A stretch of DNA of 51,804 nt. Source: Bradyrhizobium sp. (GTDB lineage: Bacteria > Pseudomonadota > Alphaproteobacteria > Rhizobiales > Xanthobacteraceae). Positions 17,002-25,802 of this stretch are shown here, piece after piece (position 1 is the first letter of the stretch; the number at the start of each line of letters is the position of its first letter). The stretch spans positions 1-51,804 of the forward strand of contig NZ_JAURXB010000007.1 of NCBI RefSeq assembly GCF_030654605.1. Reading direction: 5' to 3'. The position numbers and the translations under genes are program-made. Under the pieces are notes generated by a model. That model made no database searches and was not told the origin of the DNA. It saw nothing but the letters and a program-made list of their open reading frames with translations.

Positions 17002-18600
17002 TCAGCCGGCTTCTTCCAGCGCGCGTCGCAGGCGCCGGATGATGACGCCGCGAGCGCGATCGTCGGCAGCGGCCGCGATCCGATCGTTGATGTCGAGCAC
17101 CAGTGTCGACATGTCGTTGTGCCAGTCCAGATGCGTCACCGCTTCGGGCGCGAGACGGCGACGACGCGCCACGTCGACGAGCGCGGGCTCGGGCGTCGAG
17201 AGCTCGTAAATGTCGTCGAGCACCGGCTGGAAGAGTTTGGCTGCCGGAACGATCCGCTCGGCGAGGCGCTCGGCCATCGCCGCGATCGCTTCCTCCTCGC
17301 CGTGAACGAGAAACAAACCCCGCTGAATCGGCCGGCGTGCGGCGATCCATCGCGCCATCTCGGCGCCATCGGCATGACCCGAATATTCGTCGATCATGCG
17401 AATGCGGGCCGCGACCTTGATCTCGTCGCCCTGGATCCGGACGGCCTTGACGCCGTCCTGGAGAAACCGGCCGAGGGTGCCATTGGCCTGAAAGCCGACC
17501 AGCAGGACGGTGGCCCGGTTGTTCCACAGCCAGCGCTTCAGGTGATGTCGAATGCGGCCGGCGTCGCACATGCCGCTTGCCGCGATGATGATGTGAAAGC
17601 CGGTCAGCTTGGCGATCGCCTTGCTTTCGTCGACGGTCTCGGTGAACCGCAGATGCGGCGAGTTGAAAAGACGATTGAGGTCGATGTCGGCGTCGAGGCT
17701 TTCGGCGTGTTCCCGGAAAACCTCGGTTGCGTGAATCGCCAGCGGCGAATCGAGAAAGATCGGCGCGGCCGGTATTTCGCCGCGCTCCATCAGGTCGACC
17801 AGATCGACGATCAATTCCTGGGTGCGCTCCACGGCAAAGGCGGGGATCAGCAGGGCGCCTCTTGCGGTTGCTGCGTCGCGCACCTCGGATGCCAGCCGCT
17901 GACGACGCTCTTCCGGCGTCGTCACGGCGCGAATCCTGTCGCCATAGGTCGCCTCCGAAATCACATAGTCGAATCCCGTCGGCGCCCTGGGATCAGGCTG
18001 CAGCAATTTCGCATCCGGGCCGACATCGCCGGATGCCAGCAGGCGCAGCGGTTGTCCCCCGGCACCCGCGCCGTCGAACTCGATTTCGATCGAAGCCGAG
18101 CCGAGCAGATGCCCGGCATTCCAGTAGCGCGCGCGCACGCCCGGGATGACGTCGACCCATTTCTCGTAATCGACCGGCTGGAACGACTGCAGCGCGGCCT
18201 TGGCATCGGCCTGGGTATAGATCGGCGTGACTTCCGGCCGGCCGCGGGCCGCGTTGCGGCGGTTGAGGAATGCGACCTCCGATTCCTGGATGCCTCCGGA
18301 ATCCGGCAGCATCCAGGAACACAGATCGATCGTTCCCCGCGTCGCCAGGATCCTGCCGCCAAAACCTTCACGCACCAGCTTCGGCAACAGTCCGCTATGG
18401 TCGATGTGGGCATGCGTCAGCAGCACGGTATCGATGTCGGCGGGCCGGAACGGGAAGGTTCGGTAATTCAGTTCCTTCAGGGTCTTTTGCCCCTGGAACA
18501 GACCGCAGTCGATCAGAAAGCGGCCGGACTTCGTTTCGAGCAGGTAGCACGAACCGGTTACCGTGCGCGCCGCGCCGCAAAATCGAACCGTTACACTCAT
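17002..18600 (-). CDS. Metallo-beta-lactamase fold protein with beta-CASP domain (RNase-like)
   Basis: A 532-residue protein. It opens with the family hallmark GAARTVTGSCYLLET (9-23), and motif 2 is LTHAHIDHSG (61-70), giving the Zn ligands H63, H65, D67 and H68. A beta-CASP insert and the C-terminal RNA-metabolising (RMMBL) part follow, with IIAASGMCDAGRIRHHLKRW and, nearer the end, a SGHADG stretch carrying the last His. Relatives are CPSF73-like and RNase J-like nucleases, so RNA cleavage is the likeliest activity. It is the third gene of a three-gene unit, and its ATG overlaps the stop of the PRPP-synthetase-like gene by 4 bases. Confidence 0.88.
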   Translation of the reverse strand: MSVTVRFCGAARTVTGSCYLLETKSGRFLIDCGLFQGQKTLKELNYRTFPFRPADIDTVLLTHAHIDHSGLLPKLVREGFGGRILATRGTIDLCSWMLPDSGGIQESEVAFLNRRNAARGRPEVTPIYTQADAKAALQSFQPVDYEKWVDVIPGVRARYWNAGHLLGSASIEIEFDGAGAGGQPLRLLASGDVGPDAKLLQPDPRAPTGFDYVISEATYGDRIRAVTTPEERRQRLASEVRDAATARGALLIPAFAVERTQELIVDLVDLMERGEIPAAPIFLDSPLAIHATEVFREHAESLDADIDLNRLFNSPHLRFTETVDESKAIAKLTGFHIIIAASGMCDAGRIRHHLKRWLWNNRATVLLVGFQANGTLGRFLQDGVKAVRIQGDEIKVAARIRMIDEYSGHADGAEMARWIAARRPIQRGLFLVHGEEEAIAAMAERLAERIVPAAKLFQPVLDDIYELSTPEPALVDVARRRRLAPEAVTHLDWHNDMSTLVLDINDRIAAAADDRARGVIIRRLRRALEEAG

Positions 18601-19517
18601 GGCGTTCTCTCCGGAAAATCTTGGCCGCGGATCTCGCCGTGCAAGGCGGTCGCAAGGATATCATCGAGCGGGATCGCATTGCTCGGGTGCGGCACGCTGG
18701 AGGTCGAGCGGACGGACCGTATGCCGGCGTCGGCAAACGCGGTTGCCATCCCGGGTGGAAACAAGGCGTGGGTAATGACGACGTCGATCGTCGTGGCGCC
18801 GGCGGCCTCGAGCGCCTTTGCACAGGCGATCAGGGTGCCTCCCGACGAGACGATATCATCGACCAGCAGCACCGGCCGGCCGGCGACCAGTGCGGGCTGG
18901 GCAAACCCGATTTCGACGGCGCGATCGCCGCGGCGGGTTTTTTGCGCAACCGTGTGCGCGAGCCCGAGTTGACTTGCGAGATCGCTCACCCAGGGGCGGG
19001 ACTCCGCGTCGGGACCGACCACGACCGTCGCGGGATCGATCCCGGTCTGGCGCAGCACGACCGCAATCGCTGCCATCGCCGACAGGTTTTCGGCCTCGAT
19101 GCCGGGAAACACGGCCCTGATATCCGCAGTGCGATGAAGGTGGGCATCGACCGTGATCACGCGGTCGACGATTCCGGCGATGAGGCGGCCAACCACCTTC
19201 TGGCTGATCGCTTCGCCTGCGTGGAAAGCGGTGTCCTGGCGCATGTAACACAGATACGGCGCAAGCAGGACGAGCCGCCTCGCGCCCGTGCGCCGCAGCG
19301 CCTCTGCCGCGAACAGTAGGGCAAGCAGCTTGTCGTTGGGCTGGTCGAGCGAGGCATAGATGATCGTGGTCGCCGCCGCCGCGCCCACGGTCACCCGTAT
19401 TTCCCCGTCGGGAAAGCCATGCAATGCGATTTCCCGATGGGGAATGCCAAGCCGCGCGGCCAGCCGCCTGGCATCGCTGGCACCGCCTGGCAGGCTCTGG
19501 ATGGCGACCCCGGTCAC
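18597..19517 (-). CDS. Ribose-phosphate pyrophosphokinase-like protein
   Basis: A 306-residue paralogue of PRPP synthetase (Prs). It has an RQD at 93-95 in the ATP loop, a DxH at 124-126, the catalytic-loop K193-T-R195 pattern and the ribose-phosphate loop [11 protein letters not shown] (218-228). The last differs from the usual DDMIDTAGT, and the HAGEAIS stretch replaces the normal RSREPIS-like segment. The catalytic set looks complete, so PRPP formation from ribose 5-phosphate (or a related sugar phosphate) and ATP is plausible. It lies between a nucleoside/nucleotide phosphorylase-like gene and a nuclease-like gene with 4-base overlaps on both sides, and is therefore probably not the housekeeping prs. 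Confidence 0.86.
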   Translation of the reverse strand: MTGVAIQSLPGGASDARRLAARLGIPHREIALHGFPDGEIRVTVGAAAATTIIYASLDQPNDKLLALLFAAEALRRTGARRLVLLAPYLCYMRQDTAFHAGEAISQKVVGRLIAGIVDRVITVDAHLHRTADIRAVFPGIEAENLSAMAAIAVVLRQTGIDPATVVVGPDAESRPWVSDLASQLGLAHTVAQKTRRGDRAVEIGFAQPALVAGRPVLLVDDIVSSGGTLIACAKALEAAGATTIDVVITHALFPPGMATAFADAGIRSVRSTSSVPHPSNAIPLDDILATALHGEIRGQDFPERTP

Positions 19518-21058
19518 GGCGTTGTCGTACGGGGCAGCGAAGGCTGCTGGTCGATCGAGTAGCCGGTATCGCTGTTGGCGCCGGCAGCCGTCAGATCGAG
19601 CTCCGACCGGTCGAAAGCGTGAACCCGGTACAGCGGTTCACCGCGCTCGACGCGGTCGCCGATTTTCTTGAACAGCCTGATGCCGGCGCCCTTGTCGAGC
19701 GGGGCGCCGGCGGTCCGCGCCAGCCGGTTCAGGCGCAGGCAATCGATGCCGGAGACGAAGCCGTCGCTGCCGGCCATCACATCGAACGTCAGATTGCCAA
19801 GGTCGCTGCGACAGTCCGACGGACCCTGTGCTTCGATGATTTTCTGCATCTGTTTCAATGCCGCGCCGCTGTCGAGCAAATCGCGGGCGCGGGCGTAGCC
19901 GGCGCCGCCCCGCAGCCTCGGGTCGTAGTCCAGCAAATGGGCGGCGAGCCGCAGCGACTTCTCGCGCAGATCCTGCGGCGCGGCGGGATCGTTCGCCAGC
20001 ACCGCCATGACGTCCTGAGCCTCGAGCACCGGACCGATGCCGTTGCCGATCGGCTGGCTGCCATTGGTCGTGATCACCTCCACCGAGATGCCGAAATGGT
20101 CACCGACGAATTCGAACAGTTTGCGCAGCCGCATCGCTTCCATGTCGCTGGTGAGCTTGGCGGTCGGGCCGACGGGCAGGTCGATCAACAGATGGGTCGA
20201 ACCCGCCGCGAGTTTCTTCGACATGATCGAGGCGACCATCTGCTCGCGGGTGTCGAGGCTGAGCGGCCGCTCCACCGAAATCAGGATGTCGTCCGCCGGC
20301 GACAGGTTGACGTGGCCGCCCCAGATCAGACAGCCATTGCATGCCTCAACGATGGCCTTCATCTCGTCGACGCCGACATTGACCCGCGCCAGTACTTCCA
20401 TCGTGTCCGCCGTGCCCGCCGGCGAGGTAATGGCGCGCGACGACGTCTTGGGGATGGTGAGTCCGTGCGCCGCCACGATCGGCACCACGATCATGGAAGT
20501 CCGGTTGCCCGGAATTCCGCCGATGCAATGCTTGTCGACGACGATCGGATTGGGCCATTTCAGCTGCGTGCCGGCCTGCGCCATCGCGGCGGTGAGGGCG
20601 ATCAGTTCGCCGCTCGTCATGAAACTCGCCGAAGAGATCAGGAACGCGGCAATCTCCATGTCGGAGTATCGGTAGTGGGTCAGGTCGTTGATGACGGCGG
20701 TTATTTCCGGAGCGCTCAGGGTCCGGCCCCGGATCTTCGCCCGCACGGCTTCGAGGCTTTCAGGCGGCGCCGCGGGGGTGACCGTCACCAGGCTGCCGAC
20801 AGGTTCGGCGAAGCGCCGGAACGCCGGTTCGGAAAGGCCGATTTCATCGGGGCCGACCAGGGCATCGTCGTCGGTGATCAGCAGGGTGGCCAGCAATACC
20901 CGCGAATTTCGGCGCAGTTCGACCCGGCTGAATCCGCGGAAGATCTCCGGGCGCAGCGCTTTCGACAGCCGCGAAATAACGACGACGTTCTCGCGTCCGG
21001 TATCCAGATTGACGCTTCGAATCTTCAGGGGCGGACGGGAGTTATCGACGGAGTTCAT
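19514..21058 (-). CDS. Thymidine/AMP phosphorylase family protein
   Basis: A 514-residue protein of the pyrimidine-nucleoside phosphorylase/AMP phosphorylase family. An extra N-terminal domain of about 90 residues ([16 protein letters not shown]) is typical of the AMP-phosphorylase-like, archaeal-type branch rather than of E. coli DeoA (440 residues). Phosphate and base-binding stretches are [19 protein letters not shown] and [23 protein letters not shown] phosphorylase turns a nucleoside monophosphate and phosphate into base and ribose 1,5-bisphosphate. The start is set at ATG 21058, where the family begins; a GTG at 21082 is in frame. It is the first gene of the coupled trio and its end overlaps the PRPP-synthetase-like start. 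Confidence 0.86.
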   Translation of the reverse strand: MNSVDNSRPPLKIRSVNLDTGRENVVVISRLSKALRPEIFRGFSRVELRRNSRVLLATLLITDDDALVGPDEIGLSEPAFRRFAEPVGSLVTVTPAAPPESLEAVRAKIRGRTLSAPEITAVINDLTHYRYSDMEIAAFLISSASFMTSGELIALTAAMAQAGTQLKWPNPIVVDKHCIGGIPGNRTSMIVVPIVAAHGLTIPKTSSRAITSPAGTADTMEVLARVNVGVDEMKAIVEACNGCLIWGGHVNLSPADDILISVERPLSLDTREQMVASIMSKKLAAGSTHLLIDLPVGPTAKLTSDMEAMRLRKLFEFVGDHFGISVEVITTNGSQPIGNGIGPVLEAQDVMAVLANDPAAPQDLREKSLRLAAHLLDYDPRLRGGAGYARARDLLDSGAALKQMQKIIEAQGPSDCRSDLGNLTFDVMAGSDGFVSGIDCLRLNRLARTAGAPLDKGAGIRLFKKIGDRVERGEPLYRVHAFDRSELDLTAAGANSDTGYSIDQQPSLPRTTTP

Positions 21059-21344
21059 TTGCCATGGCCGGCCGGAGGACACATCCGAACCACATAGGTC
21101 CGGTTGAGTGAAAACGATTGACCCAAATCATGTTTGTGATCGAGCGTACCTCGCCAGTACAGAATATTCCTGCTGTCTGATCCGCCTCGCGAAGACCAAA
21201 CCCGTATTTTGCCGGGCGTGGCGCAAAGAACACAGCAACTGGCCAAATGCGGGCTGCTCACGGCCTTGTTATTGCCGGTAAGGATTTTTGCGTTAGTTAG
21301 CTCCGACACATGCATCTGCATGAAATGCGAATCGGGGGATTTCC

Positions 21345-22940
21345 ATGGCGACCAAGAATCTCATCCTCGGCTCAGCGGCGGCGCTGATGCTCGTCAGCGG
21401 CGCGCAGGCGGCCGACCTTCCGGTCAAGGCCAAGGCGGTCGAGTATGTCAGGATCTGTTCGCTCTACGGTGCCGGCTTCTTCTACATCCCGGGCACCGAC
21501 ACCTGCATCAAGCTCGGGGGCTATCTGCGCGCCGACACCACCTTCAACGGCGGGGCGCACGGTGCGCCGGCCTGGAACGGCGATCTCGGCCAGCAGAACC
21601 GCTTTCGCGATTCCTTCGTTTCCCGGTCGCGTATGGCGCTGACGGTCGATACCCGCACCGCCACCGAATACGGCGTGGTCCGCACCTTCGGCCAGGGCGA
21701 TTTCCAGTTCCAGAATTTTGGAAACACCAACCCGGCGGGTTCGGTCGGCACTCAAACGACGGGCCTCAGCAGCGCCTTGCTTTCCACCGCCGGCGGCGGC
21801 TACGTCGCGGTAGAGTATCTCTTCATCCAGTTCGCCGGCTTCACCTTCGGCAAGTCTTCGTCGGCCTACTCGACGCCGTGGAATGGTTTCCCGGGCAACA
21901 TCAATGCGAGCCTGCTCGGCGGCAACAACACCGATACCGGCGTCAACAATATCCAGTACACCGCGCAATTCGGCAACGGCGTGTCCGCCAGCATCGGTCT
22001 CGACGATCCGACGGTCTGGAACCGTACGGCGGTCTACAATCTGAGCATCCCCGGCGCGATCGGCGCCAACGGCACCGGATCGAGTGCCTATGCGGGCGCG
22101 CGCGTGCCCGACATCGTCGGCAACATCCGCGTCAACCAGGCCTGGGGCGTGTTGCAGCTCTCGGCCGCGGCGCACGAGGTCAGTGGTTCCTACAACACGC
22201 TGGCAGCCGGCGCGGTGCCGAACAATCTTTCTGAAATCAGCGGTCACCCCGACGGCAAGTGGGGCGGTTCGGTGATGGCGGCGTTGCAGATCAAGAACCT
22301 CCCGACCGGTGCAGGCGACGACATCAAGCTCGACGTGTCCTATGCCAAGGGCCACACCAAGAACGTGATCGCCACCAGCGGCGCTTCGCCGAGCTTTGCG
22401 ATGTTCGGTAACAGCGGCTTCGGCTACCAGAGCGTCGGCTTCGGCGCGACCACGGACGGCGTCTATTTCCCCGGCGCGGCGGGTACCGGCGGCATCCAGC
22501 TGACCACAGCCTGGGGCGTCCGCGGTGCCTTCAACCACAACTGGAATCCCAACTGGTCGAGCAGCCTGTTCGGCAGCTACTCCAGCGTGCGGTATGACGG
22601 CGGCGCCAACGACAACATCAACGGGCTCGGCACCACCACGGCCAAGGGCGCTTATTGCGCCGCCTTCGCCGCCAGCCATCCGGGTCAGGCAGCCGTCGGA
22701 AACCAGGCCGGCGCCTATACCTGCAACCCCGACTTCAACGTCTCGCAGCTCGGCGTGACGACCCGCTGGGTCCCGGTCAAGAACCTGACATTCTCGGCCG
22801 AAGTTCAGTGGTTCCACCTCGATCAGAAGATGTCGGGCAGTTCGGTGTTTACCGCGACCGCTCCGAAGCCGGCGGCTCTCTACGAGTTCAAGGACCAGAA
22901 TACGGTTCTGCTGCAGCTTCGCGCCCAGCGCAATTTCTGA
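21345..22940 (+). CDS. Outer-membrane porin (Porin_2 type), copy 1
   Basis: A 531-residue porin. A signal peptide of about 22 residues ends at GAQA, followed by ADLPVKAKAVEYVRICSLYG, the stereotyped N-terminus of rhizobial porins including the Cys pair (ICSLYG...TDTC). Alternating strand patterns continue to a terminal QRNF, with Phe last as the beta-barrel assembly signal. It forms water-filled channels for small solutes. The reading frame is intact. A terminator follows at 23026-23057, so it is transcribed apart from copy 2. Confidence 0.93.
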   Translation: MATKNLILGSAAALMLVSGAQAADLPVKAKAVEYVRICSLYGAGFFYIPGTDTCIKLGGYLRADTTFNGGAHGAPAWNGDLGQQNRFRDSFVSRSRMALTVDTRTATEYGVVRTFGQGDFQFQNFGNTNPAGSVGTQTTGLSSALLSTAGGGYVAVEYLFIQFAGFTFGKSSSAYSTPWNGFPGNINASLLGGNNTDTGVNNIQYTAQFGNGVSASIGLDDPTVWNRTAVYNLSIPGAIGANGTGSSAYAGARVPDIVGNIRVNQAWGVLQLSAAAHEVSGSYNTLAAGAVPNNLSEISGHPDGKWGGSVMAALQIKNLPTGAGDDIKLDVSYAKGHTKNVIATSGASPSFAMFGNSGFGYQSVGFGATTDGVYFPGAAGTGGIQLTTAWGVRGAFNHNWNPNWSSSLFGSYSSVRYDGGANDNINGLGTTTAKGAYCAAFAASHPGQAAVGNQAGAYTCNPDFNVSQLGVTTRWVPVKNLTFSAEVQWFHLDQKMSGSSVFTATAPKPAALYEFKDQNTVLLQLRAQRNF

Positions 22941-23025
22941 TCGACACCGCGTTCGATCGAAATATTGCGGTGGCGGTGGCGGTGTCGCCATCGCGCCTGA
23001 CAAGCATCCCTGATGACATGAACGA

Positions 23026-23057
23026 AATGCGCCAACTGTCTTGTTGGCGCATTTTTT
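23026..23057 (+). terminator. Rho-independent terminator after porin copy 1
   Basis: AATGCGCCAAC (23026-23036), a six-base loop and GTTGGCGCATT (23043-23053) form a perfect 11-bp stem that runs into six T residues (23052-23057). It lies 86 bases after the porin stop. Confidence 0.92.
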
Positions 23058-23250
23058 GCGGGTGATTTTTGGATGGCGAAGGTCTGACGCCGTTTCCCGC
23101 GCGTCAGTGCGTTGCACAAAGGACACAGGGGCCTCCAAACTGGGTCGTGTCACCGCGCTGTCATTTTCCCTGATGAACTCTGCGCTACTGACTTGCATGC
23201 TTCGACATCATGCAATGCAGGCTCTTAAGTTTGCACGGGAGAATAAGAAA

Positions 23251-24849
23251 ATGACCATCTACCGAAAACTCATCCTCGGCTCGGCGGCGAGCCTTCTCGC
23301 CATCGGCGCCGCCCAGGCGGCTGATCTTCCGGTCAAGGCCAAGGCGGTCGAGTATGTCCGGATCTGCTCGCTGTACGGCGCCGGCTTCTTCTACATCCCC
23401 GGCACCGACACCTGCATCAAGCTCGGCGGCTATCTGCGTGTCGACACCACCTTCAACGGCGGCGCGCATGGCGCCCCCGCCTGGAGCGGCGATCTCGGCC
23501 AGCAGAACCGCTTTCGCGATCAATTCGTGTCCCGTTCGCGCATGGCGCTGGCGATCGATACCCGCACCGCCACCGAATACGGCGTCGTCCGCACCTTCGG
23601 CCAGGGCGACTTCCAGTTCAACAACTTCGGAAGCACCAATCCGGCGGGTTCGGTTGGCTCCCAGACTTCGGGCCTCAGCAGCTCCCTGCTTTCCACCGCG
23701 GGCGGCGGCTACGTCGCGGTCGAATTCCTCTTCATCCAGTTCGCCGGCTTCACCTTCGGCAAGTCTGCTTCGGCCTACGCGTCGCCCTGGCACGGCGCCC
23801 CGGGCAACATCAATTCGAACCTGCTCGGCGGTCATGTGACCGATACCGGCGTCAACAACATCCAGTACGAGGCGCAGTTCGGCAACGGCGTCTCCGGCAC
23901 CGTCGGTCTCGAAGATCCGACCGTGTGGAACCGGACGGCCGTTTATAATTTGGGCATCCCCAGCGCGATCGGCGCCAACGGAACGGGATCCAGCGCCTAC
24001 GGCGGCGCGGTTGCCCCCGACGTCGTCGGCAGAATCCGCATCGATCAGGCCTGGGGCCTGTTCCAGCTCTCGGGCAGGGCGCATCTCGTGAATGCTTCCT
24101 ACAACACCCTGGCCGCCGGCGCGGTGCCCAACAACCTTTCCGAAATCAGCGGCCACCCTGACAGCAAGTGGGGCGGTTCGGTGATGGCGGCGTTGCAGAT
24201 CAAGAACATCCCGACCGGCAAGGGCGACGACATCAAGATCGACGTCAGCTACGCCAAGGGCGCCACCAAGCAAGTGATCTCCACCTCCGGCAGCTCGCCG
24301 AGTTTCGCGATGTTCGGCGACAGCAGCTTCGGTTACCAGAGCGTCGGCTTTGGCGCGACCACCGACGCCGTCTATCTTCCCGGCGCTGCCGGCACCGGCG
24401 GTCTCAAGCTCACGACGGCCTGGGGTATTCGCGGTGCGTTCAACCACAACTGGGATCCCAACTGGTCGACCAGCCTGTTCGGAAGCTACTCCGCCGTTAG
24501 CTATGATGGTGGCGCCAACGACAACATCAACGGGGTCGGAACCAGCTCTGCCAAGGGAGCCTATTGCGCCGCCTTCGCTGCAAGCCATGGTGGCCAGGCA
24601 GCGGTCGGAAACCAGGTCGGCAACTACACCTGCAACCCGGACTTCAACGTCTCTCAGCTCGGCGCGGTCACCCGCTGGACTCCTGTCAAGAACCTGACGT
24701 TCTCGGCCGAAGTTCAGTGGTTCCACCTCGATCAGAAGATGTCGGGCAGCTCGGTCTTCACCGCCTCTGCGCCGAAGCCGAACGCGCTCTACGAGTTCAA
24801 GGACCAGGATACGTTCTTGCTGCAGGTTCGCGCCCAGCGTAATTTCTGA
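23251..24849 (+). CDS. Outer-membrane porin (Porin_2 type), copy 2
   Basis: A 532-residue porin closely similar to copy 1 along its whole length, with the same mature N-terminus, the same NLSEISGHPD stretch and the same C-terminal QRNF. The signal peptide (MTIYRKLILGSAASLLAIG..) differs more than the rest. ATG 23251 is preceded by GGGAG at about 10 bases; the frame stays open upstream to 23041, but that part does not look like porin. Differences between the copies gather in short loop-like stretches, as expected for extracellular loops. The pair arose by tandem duplication and has its own intergenic region of 310 bases for separate control. Confidence 0.93.
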   Translation: MTIYRKLILGSAASLLAIGAAQAADLPVKAKAVEYVRICSLYGAGFFYIPGTDTCIKLGGYLRVDTTFNGGAHGAPAWSGDLGQQNRFRDQFVSRSRMALAIDTRTATEYGVVRTFGQGDFQFNNFGSTNPAGSVGSQTSGLSSSLLSTAGGGYVAVEFLFIQFAGFTFGKSASAYASPWHGAPGNINSNLLGGHVTDTGVNNIQYEAQFGNGVSGTVGLEDPTVWNRTAVYNLGIPSAIGANGTGSSAYGGAVAPDVVGRIRIDQAWGLFQLSGRAHLVNASYNTLAAGAVPNNLSEISGHPDSKWGGSVMAALQIKNIPTGKGDDIKIDVSYAKGATKQVISTSGSSPSFAMFGDSSFGYQSVGFGATTDAVYLPGAAGTGGLKLTTAWGIRGAFNHNWDPNWSTSLFGSYSAVSYDGGANDNINGVGTSSAKGAYCAAFAASHGGQAAVGNQVGNYTCNPDFNVSQLGAVTRWTPVKNLTFSAEVQWFHLDQKMSGSSVFTASAPKPNALYEFKDQDTFLLQVRAQRNF

Positions 24850-25290
24850 TCGCGAGTTCCAGTCATACTATGAAGTGAAACGAAGTGAGGCGAGAAGCAG
24901 AGTCAGCTTCTCGTCTCACGTCGCCGTTTCAGCACGGCTGCCATCAGCGCAAGGAAGTACTCCTTCACGAAGTGACTGGATGTCGCCAGTGACTCGACCG
25001 CGCGTTGCTCCGCGACCCGGTCATGCACGATGCCGATATAGTTCTTTCTCAAGTCTGGCTGCTGGGTCGGCATTCTGCTTGCTCCACCGGGCGACCATGT
25101 GAGGCAGACGCGAAATCAAACGTAAATTTTGCGTCCCGTATGAATACCGGCAGGTGTATCCGGCAAATATCGGGTTCGGCTTTAATCGTTCGTTCAGGGT
25201 ATTCGTCAATCGACCGTCAACCAATCCAACCTAGGTTCAGCCGCATATTGGCGCGGGAAAAACCCGCGGCGCGTCGACAGGAGTTTCTGG
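24850..25290. other. Intergenic region between porin copy 2 and the pilin gene
   Basis: About 440 bases without a credible gene. Near the porin it holds a 14-bp stem, GTGAGGCGAGAAGC / GCTTCTCGTCTCAC (24885-24898 and 24906-24919), with one G-T wobble and no T tract; it may protect or end the porin mRNA. The rest should contain the pilin promoter, but I see no convincing -35/-10 pair. AGGAG at 25279-25283 serves the pilin start. Confidence 0.5.
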
Positions 25291-25455
25291 ATGCGACGGC
25301 TTTTTTCAAAATTTTTGAGTGACCGGTCCGGCGCGACTGCCATCGAATATTGCCTGATCGCGACCGGGATCGCCTTCGTGATCATCGCCGCCGTCAACGG
25401 CATCGGCACCAGCCTCAGCGGCACCTTCACCACGGTGAACTCGTCGTTGAAGTAG
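25291..25455 (+). CDS. Flp-type IVb pilin
   Basis: A 54-residue protein with a short basic leader (MRRLFSKFLSDRSG) and then ATAIEYCLIATGIAFVIIAA, the Flp pilin pattern with prepilin-peptidase cleavage after Gly and Glu at mature position 5. The hydrophobic helix is followed by a short Ser/Thr-rich tail (SLSGTFTTVNSSLK). AGGAG at 25279 lies 7 bases before the ATG. The family normally has IEYGLIA; here Cys replaces Gly. No cpa/tad assembly genes are in the window, so this is a solitary pilin gene whose machinery must be encoded elsewhere. Confidence 0.9.
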   Translation: MRRLFSKFLSDRSGATAIEYCLIATGIAFVIIAAVNGIGTSLSGTFTTVNSSLK

Positions 25456-25492
25456 TTGCGACGATGCAGCCGTGGCGGAATTGAGCCCGGCG

Positions 25493-25729
25493 TCACGTAG
25501 CTTCGCCGTCCCCGTTCAGGGCCCGCAACATCCCGATCCGCGCGAACATCAGCCAGCCGCCGCCGATCTCGGCGGCATTGATCAGATTCTCCACCGCAAT
25601 CTGCCAGCGCTCCTGCTGCTGAACGTCGTTCGGCAACTTCATGACATGGTCGGCGGCGTGCTGCAGCGTGGTCAGCCTGGCGCCGCCGCGCAAGCGTATC
25701 GGCTCATCGAACGGCGTCGACCACGGCAT
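25493..25729 (-). CDS. Small conserved hypothetical protein (78 residues)
   Basis: A 78-residue protein with a pattern I recognise from many short Bradyrhizobium proteins: an N-terminal W-T/S-x-P-F stretch, LTTLQHAADHVMKLP in the middle, a helix WQIAVENLINAAE, and FARIGMLRALN at the end. It is soluble, without signal or membrane segment. The function is unknown. The ribosome-binding site is weak. It converges on the pilin gene, whose stop lies 37 bases away, and sits downstream of ku on the same strand, 73 bases from the ku stop, so it could be read on the same transcript. Confidence 0.65.
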   Translation of the reverse strand: MPWSTPFDEPIRLRGGARLTTLQHAADHVMKLPNDVQQQERWQIAVENLINAAEIGGGWLMFARIGMLRALNGDGEAT

Positions 25730-25802
25730 CTCAGGCGAGCGGCTGCTGCAATGTTGCCATCTCGCCGCGGTCGCGAACGATCACCTGCCGCGGCGAACGC
25801 AT

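Noticed and set aside
21372..24726. Two long minus-strand frames (608 and 513 codons) opposite the porins
   Set aside because: Both have the same low-complexity make-up and mirror each other only because the porins are paralogues.
24885..24919. Strong intrinsic terminator after porin copy 2
   Set aside because: The stem is good but no T tract follows, so it is kept only as a note in the intergenic entry.
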